Origin: Chaetorhynchus papuensis
Taxonomy: Eukaryota > Chordata > Aves > Passeriformes > Rhipiduridae
Assembly: GCA_013396525.1 (NCBI GenBank)
Contig: VWYX01001159.1
Coordinates: 70,045-134,044, forward strand
DNA length: 64,000 nucleotides
Direction: 5' to 3'
Part shown: piece by piece, positions 47,491 through 58,619 of the stretch
Numbering within the stretch: position 1 is the first letter of the stretch
How the letters are laid out: each line of letters opens with the position of its first letter
The notes under the pieces: model-generated
What the model was told of the DNA's origin: nothing
Databases searched by the model: none
What the model saw: the letters and a program-made list of their open reading frames with translations, nothing else
Program-made: the position numbers and the translations under genes

Positions 47491-49313
47491 CTCCTCTTGC
47501 TGCCTGCTTCTCAAGCTGCCCTGGCTGCACTCTCCCCTTCACAAGCTTCAACTCTTCTGCGGCTCTCATTCGTGTTTATTGGGAACAACACCAGGAAATT
47601 GATGGAGTTCTATAGCTATAAAATAACATAAAGAGGAAAGTAAAGCATGTTTTCTCTCCAAGGCTTGTTTCACAGCCTAGTGGGTTAATATATCAGAACT
47701 AATTAACAGTCTGATGAGAACCCTGTGCAACAGCGTGGAGTACGTGTGTGCTGAATGCAGGAGACAACAGTTATTGCATCCAGATGAAGGTGAGAGAAAA
47801 GCTGGTAAAGTGGAGCTTTTTTAATTTTAAATATCCATTATTAAATATCTCAAAACCACGTATCAAGCCGCTTGTAAAATGCTAAGTACAGCAACCAGGA
47901 ATGAAAACAACAGTGCCTGGAAAATGCTGAGACTTAACAGAAGTGATTTTTTTAAACTTTTTCCCCCAGTGTTGGGTGTTGCCAGCTTCCTGAGAACTGA
48001 ACTTGATCTTTATCTTTCTGGATTCATTGTCCTAATCAGAGTCAGTGCTGGCACTGCTCGTTATCAGCTATGAGCAATTTGGAGGGAAGTGAAAACATGC
48101 AAGACCTGCCCCGTCTGTGCTGAATTTAAAACCATGGATTGGTTTAGGTGTTACATTTTTTTTGGTTGGTTGGTTGTTTTGGTGTTTTGTTTTTTTTTTT
48201 TTTGAAACAGGAAATGTGAAGCTAAATAATGACTAAATATTTTATATAATATAAAACAAAGTGGTTACTCGAAGCTTTTCCCTGAAATATTTTACGAACT
48301 TTTGCCATCTTTGCAAGTGCTTCTTACAAGTGTTTGAGTGGCAGAGTAAATCAGCTGTATAAGTGATTTTTTCATGATGAATTTGTGCAGTAACTCACAG
48401 AGTGCTCATTTAATAACTTGTGAGTTCTTTATTTAGAAAAGTTCCTTAAACACAGAGAAGGTTTCAGACCATGGAATCAAAAAGGCTCAGAGGTGACTAA
48501 TTCCTGCACAGAGGTGACTGAGACCAGGAGAGACTTGAAATTCCTAATGCAGGTTTGTTTTTTCCCTGGAGATTCCTCTTCTCTTCAGCATCATGGATTT
48601 TAAGATTTGTATCAGGAACCTGAATTTTCACAGTCAGCATCAGGAGAACAAATGCTGTGTGTTCATTCCTACAGCCCAGAGTTGCAGCCAAAACCAGGGG
48701 AGAGCAAGGGCCCCGTTCCCATGGAAGCAGGGGAGTGGGATCAGCATGGGAATTTTAGGGATAATTCATGGGAGCAAGAGAAAAAGTAGCAACTCCCAGA
48801 AAAGACACGATGTCGATGGTTCTGACCACGCTGAAGTCTGCTCCTGGGGAATGAAATTGGGCATCACGCAAGAATTTTACTGGGAGAACCAGCCATGCAT
48901 CTCTAGTTCAGCATGGCAAGAAGCAGATATTAGAAGGTGTGAAGTGGCCCAACAGACAGGATGAATTTTCAATGATTTCTCATGCTTTTTTTTTTTTTCA
49001 TGTTTTCATGGTTCTGCCTTCCTTTAGATTGCAGGAAAAGGAGAGAGTTTAAGTCAATAAAAAAGGGAGAGGGAATCATTCTCTCTTTAAACATCATATG
49101 TATTAATGAAGATGTAATGCAGAAAATGACACAAAGGTGAATTATGTATATTTAATCATGATGACTTCCTCCTTCCACTACACAGGAACATTGAATAAAA
49201 TGAAATGTTAAGAGGGTCAAACTGGGCAGCATGTTAGAAAGCCAAGAAATTATTTTCTAGAAAAGTCTGTTGCCATAGGAAAAGTGCCAGGGATATTTGT
49301 AGGGATAACGAGG
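47491..49313. other. unique region with a poly-T/GGTT run
   Basis: No gene was recognised. 48156-48204 is T-rich low complexity (TTGGTTGGTTGG then a T run). The 123-codon plus frame 48593-48964 has no domain and overlaps other frames. Confidence 0.4.
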
Positions 49314-49700
49314 TGCATTGGGTTTACATGGCCAGGGGCAGCAGAGACAGCACACGATGAAGTGACCACAGTCCCCATTCCCCAACCCCCTGTGCCATTG
49401 CAGGCAAGGAATTTGGGAGTGAATTTGAGCCTGTGAAGAAGACAGGGGTGGGAAGGAGGTGTTTTTAAGATTCAGTTTTATTTCTCACCACCCTACTCTG
49501 ATTTGACTGGCAATAAAGTAATTTCTTTCGGTAGTGTCTGTTTTTCCTGTGACAGTAACTGGTGAGTGATCTCCCCCTGCCTTTATTTGACCCAAGAGCC
49601 TTTCCTTATTTTTCCTCACCCCGTCCAGCTGAGGAGGGCAGTGATGGAGTGGCTTTGTTGGGGACCTGGTGCCCAGCCAGGGTGAACCCAGAGCCACACA
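49314..49700 (+). mobile_element. Endogenous retrovirus LTR, internally deleted
   Basis: It begins TGCATTGGGTTTACATGGC, matching the 5' end of a long passerine ERV LTR family, then jumps to that family's 3' region. The 3' blocks, in order, are GGGCAGCAGAGAC, CCCCATTCCCCAACCCCC, GTGTTTTTAAGATTCAG, TTTTATTTCTCACCACCC, TGATTTGACTGGCAATAAAG, GGTGAGTGATCTCCCCCTG, CAGCTGAGGAGGGCAGTGAT and GCCCAGCCAGGGTGAACCC. The end is CCACACA. Several hundred bases of the GCAGCCC-rich middle are absent. There is no clear target-site duplication and no coding sequence alongside. The family call is from memory. Confidence 0.8.
49512..49517 (+). promoter_or_regulatory. LTR polyadenylation signal AATAAA
   Basis: AATAAA in the block TGGCAATAAAGTAATTTC lies at the position of the family's polyadenylation signal. 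It is intact and could end transcripts on the plus strand. Confidence 0.55.
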
Positions 49701-50260
49701 AGGCTCTCAGGAGTTGCTGTATTTAATGACAACACAAGTGCTGGAAGATAAATTAAATTAAATGTTCCACAGCTCACAGGTCTTTAGAGGAAGGGTGCAA
49801 ACAAAATGCCCAACAGAGTGGGACAGAGCTTCTGCCAGCCTCTCCTGAACTGCTGGTCCTGGTGGGGATGGAGAAGGACAGCGAGCTAGAGGAGCTGAGC
49901 TGCTGCTCCGAGCTGCTCTGACACCTTCAGTGGGTAAATACAGAACGTTTCCCATTTCGTTTTCATTCCCTTCTTATCTTCTGGCTTGGGGAGAAGCAAA
50001 CCCTGCGAGTAATTAGGCACACTAGTGCAAGGCTGTGTGCCTCGCAGCAAGGGCTGCTCAAGCTGCTGGCAGCACACAGAGCCCCAAACGTGAGTTCGGG
50101 GTTTGAAATGGTGGGAGCAGAACGGAGGCGATTCCCCTGCCGTGCATGAAAGCACAGAGGAACTGATTCTGGTTTTGTGGCTGCACTGAATGCAACAGAT
50201 TTGCTACTGCACCTAATGGGAAGAGTAATGATTGCTGCAAAAAGCACACTGATAAATAGG

Positions 50261-50290
50261 TCTGTCAGTCTGTCTGTCTGTCTGTCTGTG
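50261..50290. repeat. (TCTG)n tetranucleotide microsatellite
   Basis: About seven copies of TCTG/GTCT, one interrupted by CAG. It is a simple repeat; the ORFs reading it as alternating TDRQ are artefacts. Confidence 0.9.
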
Positions 50291-50380
50291 AGCTTCACTG
50301 TGTTCATAACTACCTATGTCATTAGCAAAATTATGAAACTTTAATACCTGTCTGTTTTCACCCAGCACTGCAAGATATAA

Positions 50381-50400
50381 ATTTATATATATATATAAAT
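50381..50400. repeat. 20 bp perfect AT palindrome
   Basis: ATTTATATATATATATAAAT reads identically on both strands. It is an AT-dinucleotide tract bounded by ATTT/AAAT and is prone to cruciform formation. Confidence 0.9.
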
Positions 50401-51114
50401 ATGAATACAATATACACATAGGCCACACTAAATAGAATGATCTCATTGTTTATTAGATACCTATGGGGATCTTCCTCAGAAATGTAATGTAATATGCCTT
50501 CCCAACATTTTAAGGACAGCCACTTAACAATTGTTATTAAGAAAGAAAATTGAGTACTCATTTGGTCCTAACACTGCTTACATTTTAAATCAGAAGGGAA
50601 TATATAAAGAAAATAATTTTTTATCTGCATTTTTAAAAAAATATGTAGAGGTTAGTACCACATAATTTATTTACAGATTTAGTTTAACATTTACAAAGTT
50701 GGTTTTTTAGTGGCATTTGTGTTACATTTTATCGCTTAATGATTTATATTATTTCTGTAGTATGCTTGAGTCTGAAAATGAATTCTCAAAGTATTTTTTT
50801 TCAGATGGGAGTGGTTTGTTCATCTCACAAACTTTGTTAAAGAAAACAATTTTGTGGATAAATGTCTCCACCTAGAGCTTGCTTAGAAAAAGAAATGCTT
50901 AATAAATCATCATCTTGCATATAGTGTATTTAAAAGCCCACATTACAATGATTTATCAATAAAAGCTTCCTTTTTTGGGCTCCTTCATCATTCTTCTTGT
51001 GAGACGCCATGTTCACAGTCCATTCTATACATCACCTGAGGCATTCAGAGGATTTTCTTAGAGATACCAGGTTTTTATATTATAAAAGACATGTGAAAGG
51101 CTATTTTTACAGTT

Positions 51115-51137
51115 TAATAATAATAATAATAATAATA
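51115..51137. repeat. (TAA)n trinucleotide microsatellite
   Basis: Seven or more uninterrupted TAA copies, a typical short vertebrate microsatellite. Confidence 0.93.
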
Positions 51138-53517
51138 GGAGAATAAGGAGGGTTTTTTAAATTCATCCTGAAAGTATCTCAGGTTTCTCATTTCCTTTCC
51201 TTTAAAGTTCCACTCTCTTTTCAGTATCAAAGCCAACAGATAATTAAACCACAGTTCCTAATTAATAACTCCACTGACTGCAGATCTTTAATGCTGCCAT
51301 TGGTTTATATAATAAGAAATCCCTACGGGGTCTGTCCCTGTGAGCAGGGAGGTTTGTCTGCAGCCCAGGAGGGGTGCAACCCACTGAGGAGTGAGAACAG
51401 CAGCCCTGCGCTGGCACAGAGAGGGGCTGGAGGCAAGAGTGGGGCTGGCAACCCAGAAAATGCCTCAGTTAGGAAAGACTCTTCAGGTGACACTGTTAGG
51501 CAAGACTGTAAGATTAATTAATTCAACACCTCTGCATTAATTAATAGAGTTGTGCAAAGAAACATGACAGATAAGTCAGGAACAGCTGAACTTCATGACC
51601 AAAGGCAGTGAAATTCCTCAAAACTTGTCAATACTTTGTACCATAAATAGCCAGAAGTTGTGAGTTCTGTAAAACAGTGAATAAATCAAAACTGTGTTAA
51701 TGCCAGGTGCTTTCACTTGGTCATGTCAACGACTGGTTTTGCTTCCTGGAATAATAGCTCAGAGTGCTCTTTCTCACAAAATGAATAGTTGTGAGAAATA
51801 TCACCCTGAGCGCTGAGCTCGGCTCCCAGACAGCTCATTTTCAGAATGCCCTTACAAAGTTTGAACTTCTGTTTTTAACAAAGTGGATACTCTTTATTTT
51901 AACAGCCAAACTATTAAAACTTTAGACAGGGCAGTGAAACTGAGTCAGCATGAGAATATGAAAAGGTGCAACTGCAGTGATGTTAAAAATATCAAATAAC
52001 TTCCCTTAGTTGACAGACAGTGGTTATTGCATCAGAAAACAACTCAGAACAGGCTTCTACTGCTGGGATCTGATCCTGGAACCCTCCCTGACCTCCACCA
52101 GACACTTAATTCTTCCAAATCTCATTTACTAGTATTTGATAAGTGACTCCTAACTAGAGCCAAATGAGATTCACACAACAGAGCTTAGCTTTGCCCATGT
52201 AGACTCCTTATTTAACTCCATGCCTTCTACAGTGTGACCACTTGTTGGGTGTTTCATGGTATTCATGTCACATTAAACAAAAATACATTTGATTTCACCA
52301 GTTGCCTGTTTAGCTAACTCAGGTCTGTGAATGGGAGCTGAGGCAATGCAAAAATATCTGTGTGTTTTCCTCCACGAGGCCCTCGGAGTGATCTTTTAAG
52401 CTGACCTGAATTTTCAGAACATGCATCCTCCAATAACTTCCTTGATGTTACAGCTGTTCAGAAGAAATAGTTGTTGAGGCCAGAAGGAAATGTGCCTCAT
52501 GCTCTTCGAGCATACATTATGTTCAGGTATCTTTTAATTTTTTTTTTTTTCTGTATCATTTTAAAGATTAATAACCTAGAGATCAGTTACCTAGAGACTA
52601 TTAATACATGTCGCCTTAAAACCTGTTGGAAAAAGGGAACATATTCTCTGTTTCACCCTGAGTTAGTACCTGTTTATTACTTTTTTCCAGTCTTGATCTG
52701 GACTTTTCTTCGCTGCACTTTGTCAAATCCTCTGGAGAATCTGAATAAAACCAGCGACCCAAGTTTGCATTCAATTTGCAAGGCACACACTTGTAGATGG
52801 GGAGGAAACACTCTCTTTGTATTTTCAGGCGTGGGGTGGTGTTTGCCACTCTCACACATCCACAGTAATAAATGGCTTATGGCCATTTCAGCTTAACAAT
52901 ATCATCTCCTAATTAAATCCCTGAGAATATTAAATCCTAGGAATAAAATAAAACACTTCTTTTCTTGTCTTGTGCATTGGCATTTTTTTTTGTCTGTAAA
53001 GGAAGATGGGCAAGTACAGCAAGAAATTCATCCTTTTCTAAAATAGATGTACAGATTGGGAAAAAAAATTGTCTTGGACGAAAGCAGGAGTTATTATATT
53101 AACCTGAGCTGAACTGACTTGACAAGACATGACACTTTCAGGCAGGCAAAGTTGTTAAAGTGGAATCACACCAGGAGTTCTTTAGGATGAGGATTTCTAG
53201 AATTTACTTTTGCCAGATTTTCAAACTCCTATTGAGATTTATACCCCACTACCATTAGGTGTCTTAGCACTGCAGTGCTCTCAGATAACTGCTTTGAGCA
53301 GATGACTTAGGCACATATATCTTTGTTCCAAGACATCTTTATACCCATTTTTTCTCTTCTGGGATAAACACAGTGTGGATGTCAGCACACTCATTGTGAT
53401 CAACCTTTCAGATTTGATGGGACCTGGGCAGGGCCAGGACAAACAGTGGCCAACCTCCCTCATACCTATAAAATAAACCCCTGGGGAGCCCCTCCAACAG
53501 GGCAGGGAAACAGGTGA

Positions 53518-53579
53518 GACAGTGCTGGGTTAATGGTTGGAATTGAAGGTCTTTTCCCACCTAAACTATTCCATGATTT
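53518..53579 (+). mobile_element. CR1 LINE 3'-terminal stub
   Basis: GTGCTGGGTTAATGGTTGGA, ATTGAAGGTCTTTTCCCACC and TAAACTATTCCATGATTT match the last 60 or so bases of a CR1 subfamily, ending with the tail octamer CCATGATT. It is a heavily 5'-truncated plus-strand insertion. The sequence just upstream (53461-53517) did not align from memory. Confidence 0.8.
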
Positions 53580-56500
53580 GTCTTGATGTCAGCTTTTCTC
53601 CTGTGTTACATGCAGCTTTCATTACCAGTTACTTATTTCAGCCCATTGGCTCTGACTCTTCCCAAATCCCACAACAGGCTGTGGATATACTTCTACCATC
53701 TTTTCCCAGATCAAAAATCCATTTATCACCTGTCTTAAAGCTGCTTACAATATTCCCTTTCCCTGGCTGCTGTGCAGTGGTGATGTCAATGGCTGCAACA
53801 CTTTGGGTACAAACCACAGCCTCTTCAGCAAACTGTGGAAATGGCAATTTCTCCAGCAGATCATTGCTTGAGCACAATCACAGCCATCTTCCCCACTGCT
53901 GAAGACACCAAAGTGTTATTCCCTGTATACCTGCTGAGTTGCTCAGGGACTATCTGGAGTGAAAACCTGAGCCTGTGTTTGTCTGCCTGCTGGCACCAGT
54001 GAAAAAAAAAGTCACTTTACTCCCTTTATTCTTCTATTTATAGTCTGACTTTGGAAACATTGGTATCCATTTTGCTCTTTACAACTCTGCCTTGTTGGGA
54101 GGGGCTGCTCTGATGGGAAATGGGGATAAGTGTCTCTGTCAAACACATGATCCCATTTTTTTGCAATTAGAAAGGGTGCTCCAGCCCTACCTCAAATATT
54201 TTGTCCACTGCTGCTCCACTGAGTGCATTCTTCTGATGCCATCAAGGACAGGGCAGCACATCTCCAACATGATGATGTTTACCCTTTGTTCAAACGCTAT
54301 TATGAATGTCTCTTTTCATCCAGTGTGTTTCTTGTGTATCTGCCTCACATTTTCTGTTGTTGGAGAAGAGCTTATCACCCACCCTAGAGCTCTGAATTCA
54401 TCCCCCTTTACCTGTGGCCTTTCTTTTATGAATCATATCTTTGCTTTTGTCAGATCCCTGGCTTCTGTCCCAGAGTTCCATTAAAAATTAACAAACATCC
54501 TGTTCACTTTGAGTTCCTCTGTCACTCTGCCGCTCCTGTGGTGCTCTCCACGGCTCCTGTAAAAAATGAAACATAACTTTGGAGCACTTTATCATCCCCA
54601 TCCTCCTGATCTTCTGCCAGCCCACCTGCTCAGCACCTCCTCTGCTGGCTGGCAGGTAAACCCCCAGGCTTCCCAGTCAGCTGGCTTTTCACACACCTTG
54701 CTCGAGGATGTCCCTGAACTTTGGCTTTTGGTCTGCAGCAGATCTGGGCTCCACAGCTGCTCAGCTGGGGCACTGAGGAGCCGGGGTCAGGGTTTGCCAG
54801 GCTCCACAGACACCTGGCTGAGGCTGCTTCACAAGCTGCAGCCTGCAATCCCCTTTCTCAATGAGACACCTGGTGCTCACCGATTTTTCCTTCTTCCCAC
54901 AGAGCCGGGCAGCATGGGAAGTGGGCAGCAGGCTCTTGGGAAGCAACCCAAAAGCCACATTGTGCTCCTGTCTGGTAGGACTCACCAGTGTTTCCTCCCC
55001 TGAAAACAAAATCCTTTTAAGAGCATGAACTTCCTTTCCCTCCTCACCCATTGAGACCCACAACTCACCCAATACTTGAGTGCTGCTTGCTGGTGTGATC
55101 TGCCAAAATAATTCCCATGGCAAGAACCTCTTAGCTCGGATTTTCTAAAGGATAAAGATGAACTCCTAAATCTTCTTGAAGCAGGATGGACAGATTCCCC
55201 TGGTCTCACTAAATTAAGGCCACAAGAGCAGCAGTTTCATGAGGGAGGGAACTCAACAGCCATCTCTGCTAATATGGACCCAATGAAGTCAGTGGGATTG
55301 CTCTGCCTAAGGCAGCCCATTTTCTGGGGGTGGATACAGGATGTTTGTCCCCAGAGCTGCTAAGCTGAGGCATTTCAACTGCACAAAATGAATTTTTTAA
55401 AAGTGCAGGTGAGCAATGAGAAGGTGTTTGGTTCCCAAGGAATATATTACAGGAGAATGTGCTGTTCTGAATTCTGTCTCCTGGCAAGCTCCATGTAAAT
55501 CAGAAACTACACATTTTTCTACTCATTTGTCTGTTTAGGGGAATATTTGCCACAAGTACGAGGTGAATTGAACTGAACAAAACTTGAAAAAACAGCCTTT
55601 TAAAATAAATTTTTTGCATTCAACATGGAATAACACAACTCTGCATCTGTTTTATGGAGCGAAGGATTCCGTGCTAAGCTTCATAACAGCTTATTAAATG
55701 AAACAGCCAGGTATCCAAGGAGATGGGCTTGAAAATAAAGATTTTTTTTGAGAAATCCTTCAGCAGCACAAGTGAGTACCTTCTGTGAAACTCAGCTTTC
55801 TAAGGACTCATTAGTGCAGCATAGGCTGCCTGGCAGTTCATAGCCAGGAAATACGATCACGCATCAGTGGATGATTTAATAAGGCTAATGAGATTATTAT
55901 TATTTTTTAAGGGAACTATGATAATGTAATAATGATAAAGCATTTTTAAAGACACCTGTTAAAGGTGGCTGCCAGTACCACGTGAGACACATCTCACCTG
56001 TGCTTGAAGGGAAAAACAATTCATCTGTAATGAAGAACTATCCCAGTGGTGCATTAGCAAAGCCTCGATGTAAAAGACAAATTACTCAGTTAATAGGCTT
56101 GATGTTCAGTTAGCCAGGATGTAGCAGCACGTGATGGTGCTCCCACAGAACAGCTTGGCATGAAAGGAGCTTGTGTAAACTCAGTTAAAAAGGGATGTCT
56201 GCACACGATTCCAGAGGTTCCTCTCACATCCCTGTTCCTCATCCTGTCTCTCCAGATTGTGATTCTTCCCCCAGTGCTCAACAGGCACAGTGTGAGTGTG
56301 AAGAATTTAGGCTCCTCGCTGCCTTCAGGCATCATAGTGTTAGGAGAGATTACTAATTAGGTCATTTGTAGCTCTTCACAGATTGCGTCTCTAAGGGACA
56401 ATTTCTTTTAACACGTGCATGTAATTTTTTTTCAATTTTAAACAACCCAGAGGTCATCTCTACAGTGAACACCTTTGATTCAATGCATAAGGGAACTTTT

Positions 56501-58336
56501 TTTGCATAGATCTGAAATGAGAATTTCAGTTAGAGACATTAAAAGCACATCAGTGGATGTGCATGCTGGACCCTAAACATCTCTGCTTTGCCACTTTATC
56601 TCTGCTAAGACTTCTTCATAGCTCAGAGCTATCTGGGTAGAGAGCTAAGGAGGAGACAATTCAGCCAAAGATACAGAAGTACTCAAAGGAAATACCAAGA
56701 TCCACAGAAAAATTAATTCTGAGAGCATTAAGTGGTTCAAATGGACTATAATTCTAAAAGAATCATTAAAATAGAGATGATTTAAAAGGTGGTTCTGCAA
56801 ATCCATGTTTCCATGTGAATTCTGAATCTTTAAGAGGGTTGTTATCTCCCCAGAATCGTGGGGAAGGAAGCAGAAGCCAGGTGCTGTGTCTCCCAAATCT
56901 TAGGCTAAAACCAGGATAAACTTGGCCTATCCCTCAGCAAACACAGGAATATTGAGTTCCTGTAGAAAAAGAGAAGCTCTGCTTTTTATGTTGCTTCCAG
57001 ATAGTTCCTCAGAAAACTCCAAAATTCTTTAGAAAAAGAACTAGTCTCAATCACAAGGAGTCTTTTGAAGTAGAGAGGTTTAGACAAATAACACAAGGTG
57101 TAAGTGTTGTAATATTTAGAGATCACCAGTGTGATTAGCTAAGTGTGTTCATATTCTGGATATTTATATTTAGTTCTTGATTACACGTCAAACTGTTTAA
57201 TAATAAATCTCCACCAACCCCTGAGAAAACAAGCAAGTATTTATCAGGCAGTATTACTGGCTTTTATTTTCTCCTTTCTTTTTTTTGTAAATTAATTAAC
57301 AGATTAAAAAAAGCATGAAAAAGGAAAGTTAAGCAGATGAACTGTGAAGAACCCTTTAAACTGCTCAGAGCCTTTGGTAAACAGGCAGCTGAGCAGCTAT
57401 TGTTCAAGAGAAAAAAAGACAATTATTATAAATTTAGTGATTATTCTCTGAGAATCCTGATTCCTAGGCCCATAGCAAAAAAGCTGGGAATATTTGTCTG
57501 GAATGCCTGACACATTTCTGGTACAAGCAAGGGCACTGTCAATGCCATGACAAAGACCTTCGTGCCTTTGATGGGAGCCTACAAGGTGCTGATGTGATGG
57601 GTGAAAAGTGAGACAAAGCCCCAGGCAAAGAACTGCAGTATTTCATAGAGCATTATTATGCCCAGGAAGTGCCAGCTTTGCCTTGAAAACTATATAAATA
57701 CCATTAATTTATCATTCTACTTTCCACCACAAATCATGTTAAAATTAAAAATTAAAAAAAAATAAAAATGGGAAAAACTTTAGCATTTGCCTTGGGGAAG
57801 TGGTTTTGAGAAATTATCGTAATAATTCTGCATTACTTCGTGGGATTGTGTTCCTGTCATGAGCTGCCCATCAGGTACCCAGGGTGTGAAAGAAGCCACA
57901 AGCATAATTTTCTTCATAAACAAAAATAAACTGCAGTAATTGCTCCACCCGCTTGTAATTTTCTACTGAGTGACATAAACGGTGCTGTCATTTCTCTCAG
58001 TAGGCCATAATTGCACTGTATTTCATGTGAAATTAAAATGTTGACTGCAATGTCAAGGGTGCTGCATTCATGAGCTAAATAATTGAAATGGTCTCGATTA
58101 AGCCTCCAGATGGGAAGGGGACACATTCTTGCTTCTGCAGTTCAGGCCTTTGACTGGATTCTGTTCTCTGGACTCTTTTGCTTCATCCTTTAGCATTAAA
58201 AGGAGACATTTTCACATAGGAGTTTTAATTCTTTAAAAAATAAAAACAATAGCTTAGTTGTTGATCCCAGACCTGTCTGGGACCAAATGGACACGAGTAA
58301 AGGGTCAGGCTCTCACATGAACTCAGTCTCTGGTGA
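53580..58336. other. 4.8 kb unique region, GC-richer patch at 54.5-55.0 kb
   Basis: No repeat family was recognised. 54560-55000 is GC-richer and carries the longest non-repeat open frame of the window (54566-55003, 145 codons, plus). It is rich in S, L, G and Q and lacks any motif I know, so it is not called a gene. 55640-55960 and 57950-58110 are AT-rich, repeat-free and resemble conserved non-coding DNA. Confidence 0.4.
57950..58110. promoter_or_regulatory. Candidate conserved non-coding element
   Basis: This is a repeat-free block with CCATAATTGCACTG, GTGAAATTAAAATG, ATGAGCTAAATAATTGAAAT and TCTCGATTAAGCC words: dense TAATT/ATTAA cores without low complexity. It looks like the enhancer-type elements common in vertebrate gene deserts. 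Conservation is untested, so confidence is low. Confidence 0.25.
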
Positions 58337-58619
58337 CAGTGACAGGACCCGAGGGAATGGCCTGAAGTTGTGTCAGGAGAGGTTTAGGTTGGATATTAGA
58401 AGAAGGTTCTGCCCCCAGAGGGTGTTTGGGCACTGAACAGGCTCCCCAGGGCAATGGTCACAGCACCAACCCTGGCAGAGCTCAAGGAGTGTTTGGACAA
58501 TGCTCTCAAGCACAGGGTGGGATTGTTGGGATGTCCTGTGCAAAGCCAGGAGTCGGATGCAATGATTCTTGTTGATTCCTTCCAGCTGAGGATATTCTAT
58601 GGCCCTCTGCTATGATTCC
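58337..58619 (+). mobile_element. CR1 LINE 3'-end fragment
   Basis: The plus strand reads GTGACAGGACCCGAGGGAAT, GGCCTGAAGTTGTGTCAGGA, GAGGTTTAGGTTGGATATTA, TGTTTGGGCACTGAACAGGC, GAGCTCAAGGAGTGTTTGGA, CAGCTGAGGATATTCTATGG and CTATGATTC. It is the same subfamily as 47.2 kb and starts slightly further upstream. The tail octamers are interrupted by CCCTCTG. Confidence 0.95.

Larger units (their letters stand above)
49701..53517. other. unique AT-rich region with simple repeats
   Basis: About 3.8 kb with no exon or interspersed repeat recognised. Microsatellites at 50261, 50381 and 51115 are listed separately. 50580-50990 is very AT-rich with AATGATTTATCAATAAAAG-like words. The 141-codon frame 52471-52896 (plus) lacks domains and includes a T-run-encoded phenylalanine stretch. 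Confidence 0.4.

Noticed and set aside
48593..48964. 123-codon ORF as a gene
   Set aside because: No motif, overlapping frames, no conserved-looking splice context.
52471..52896. 141-codon ORF as a membrane protein
   Set aside because: The hydrophobic part is encoded by a T-rich run; nothing else resembles a known family.
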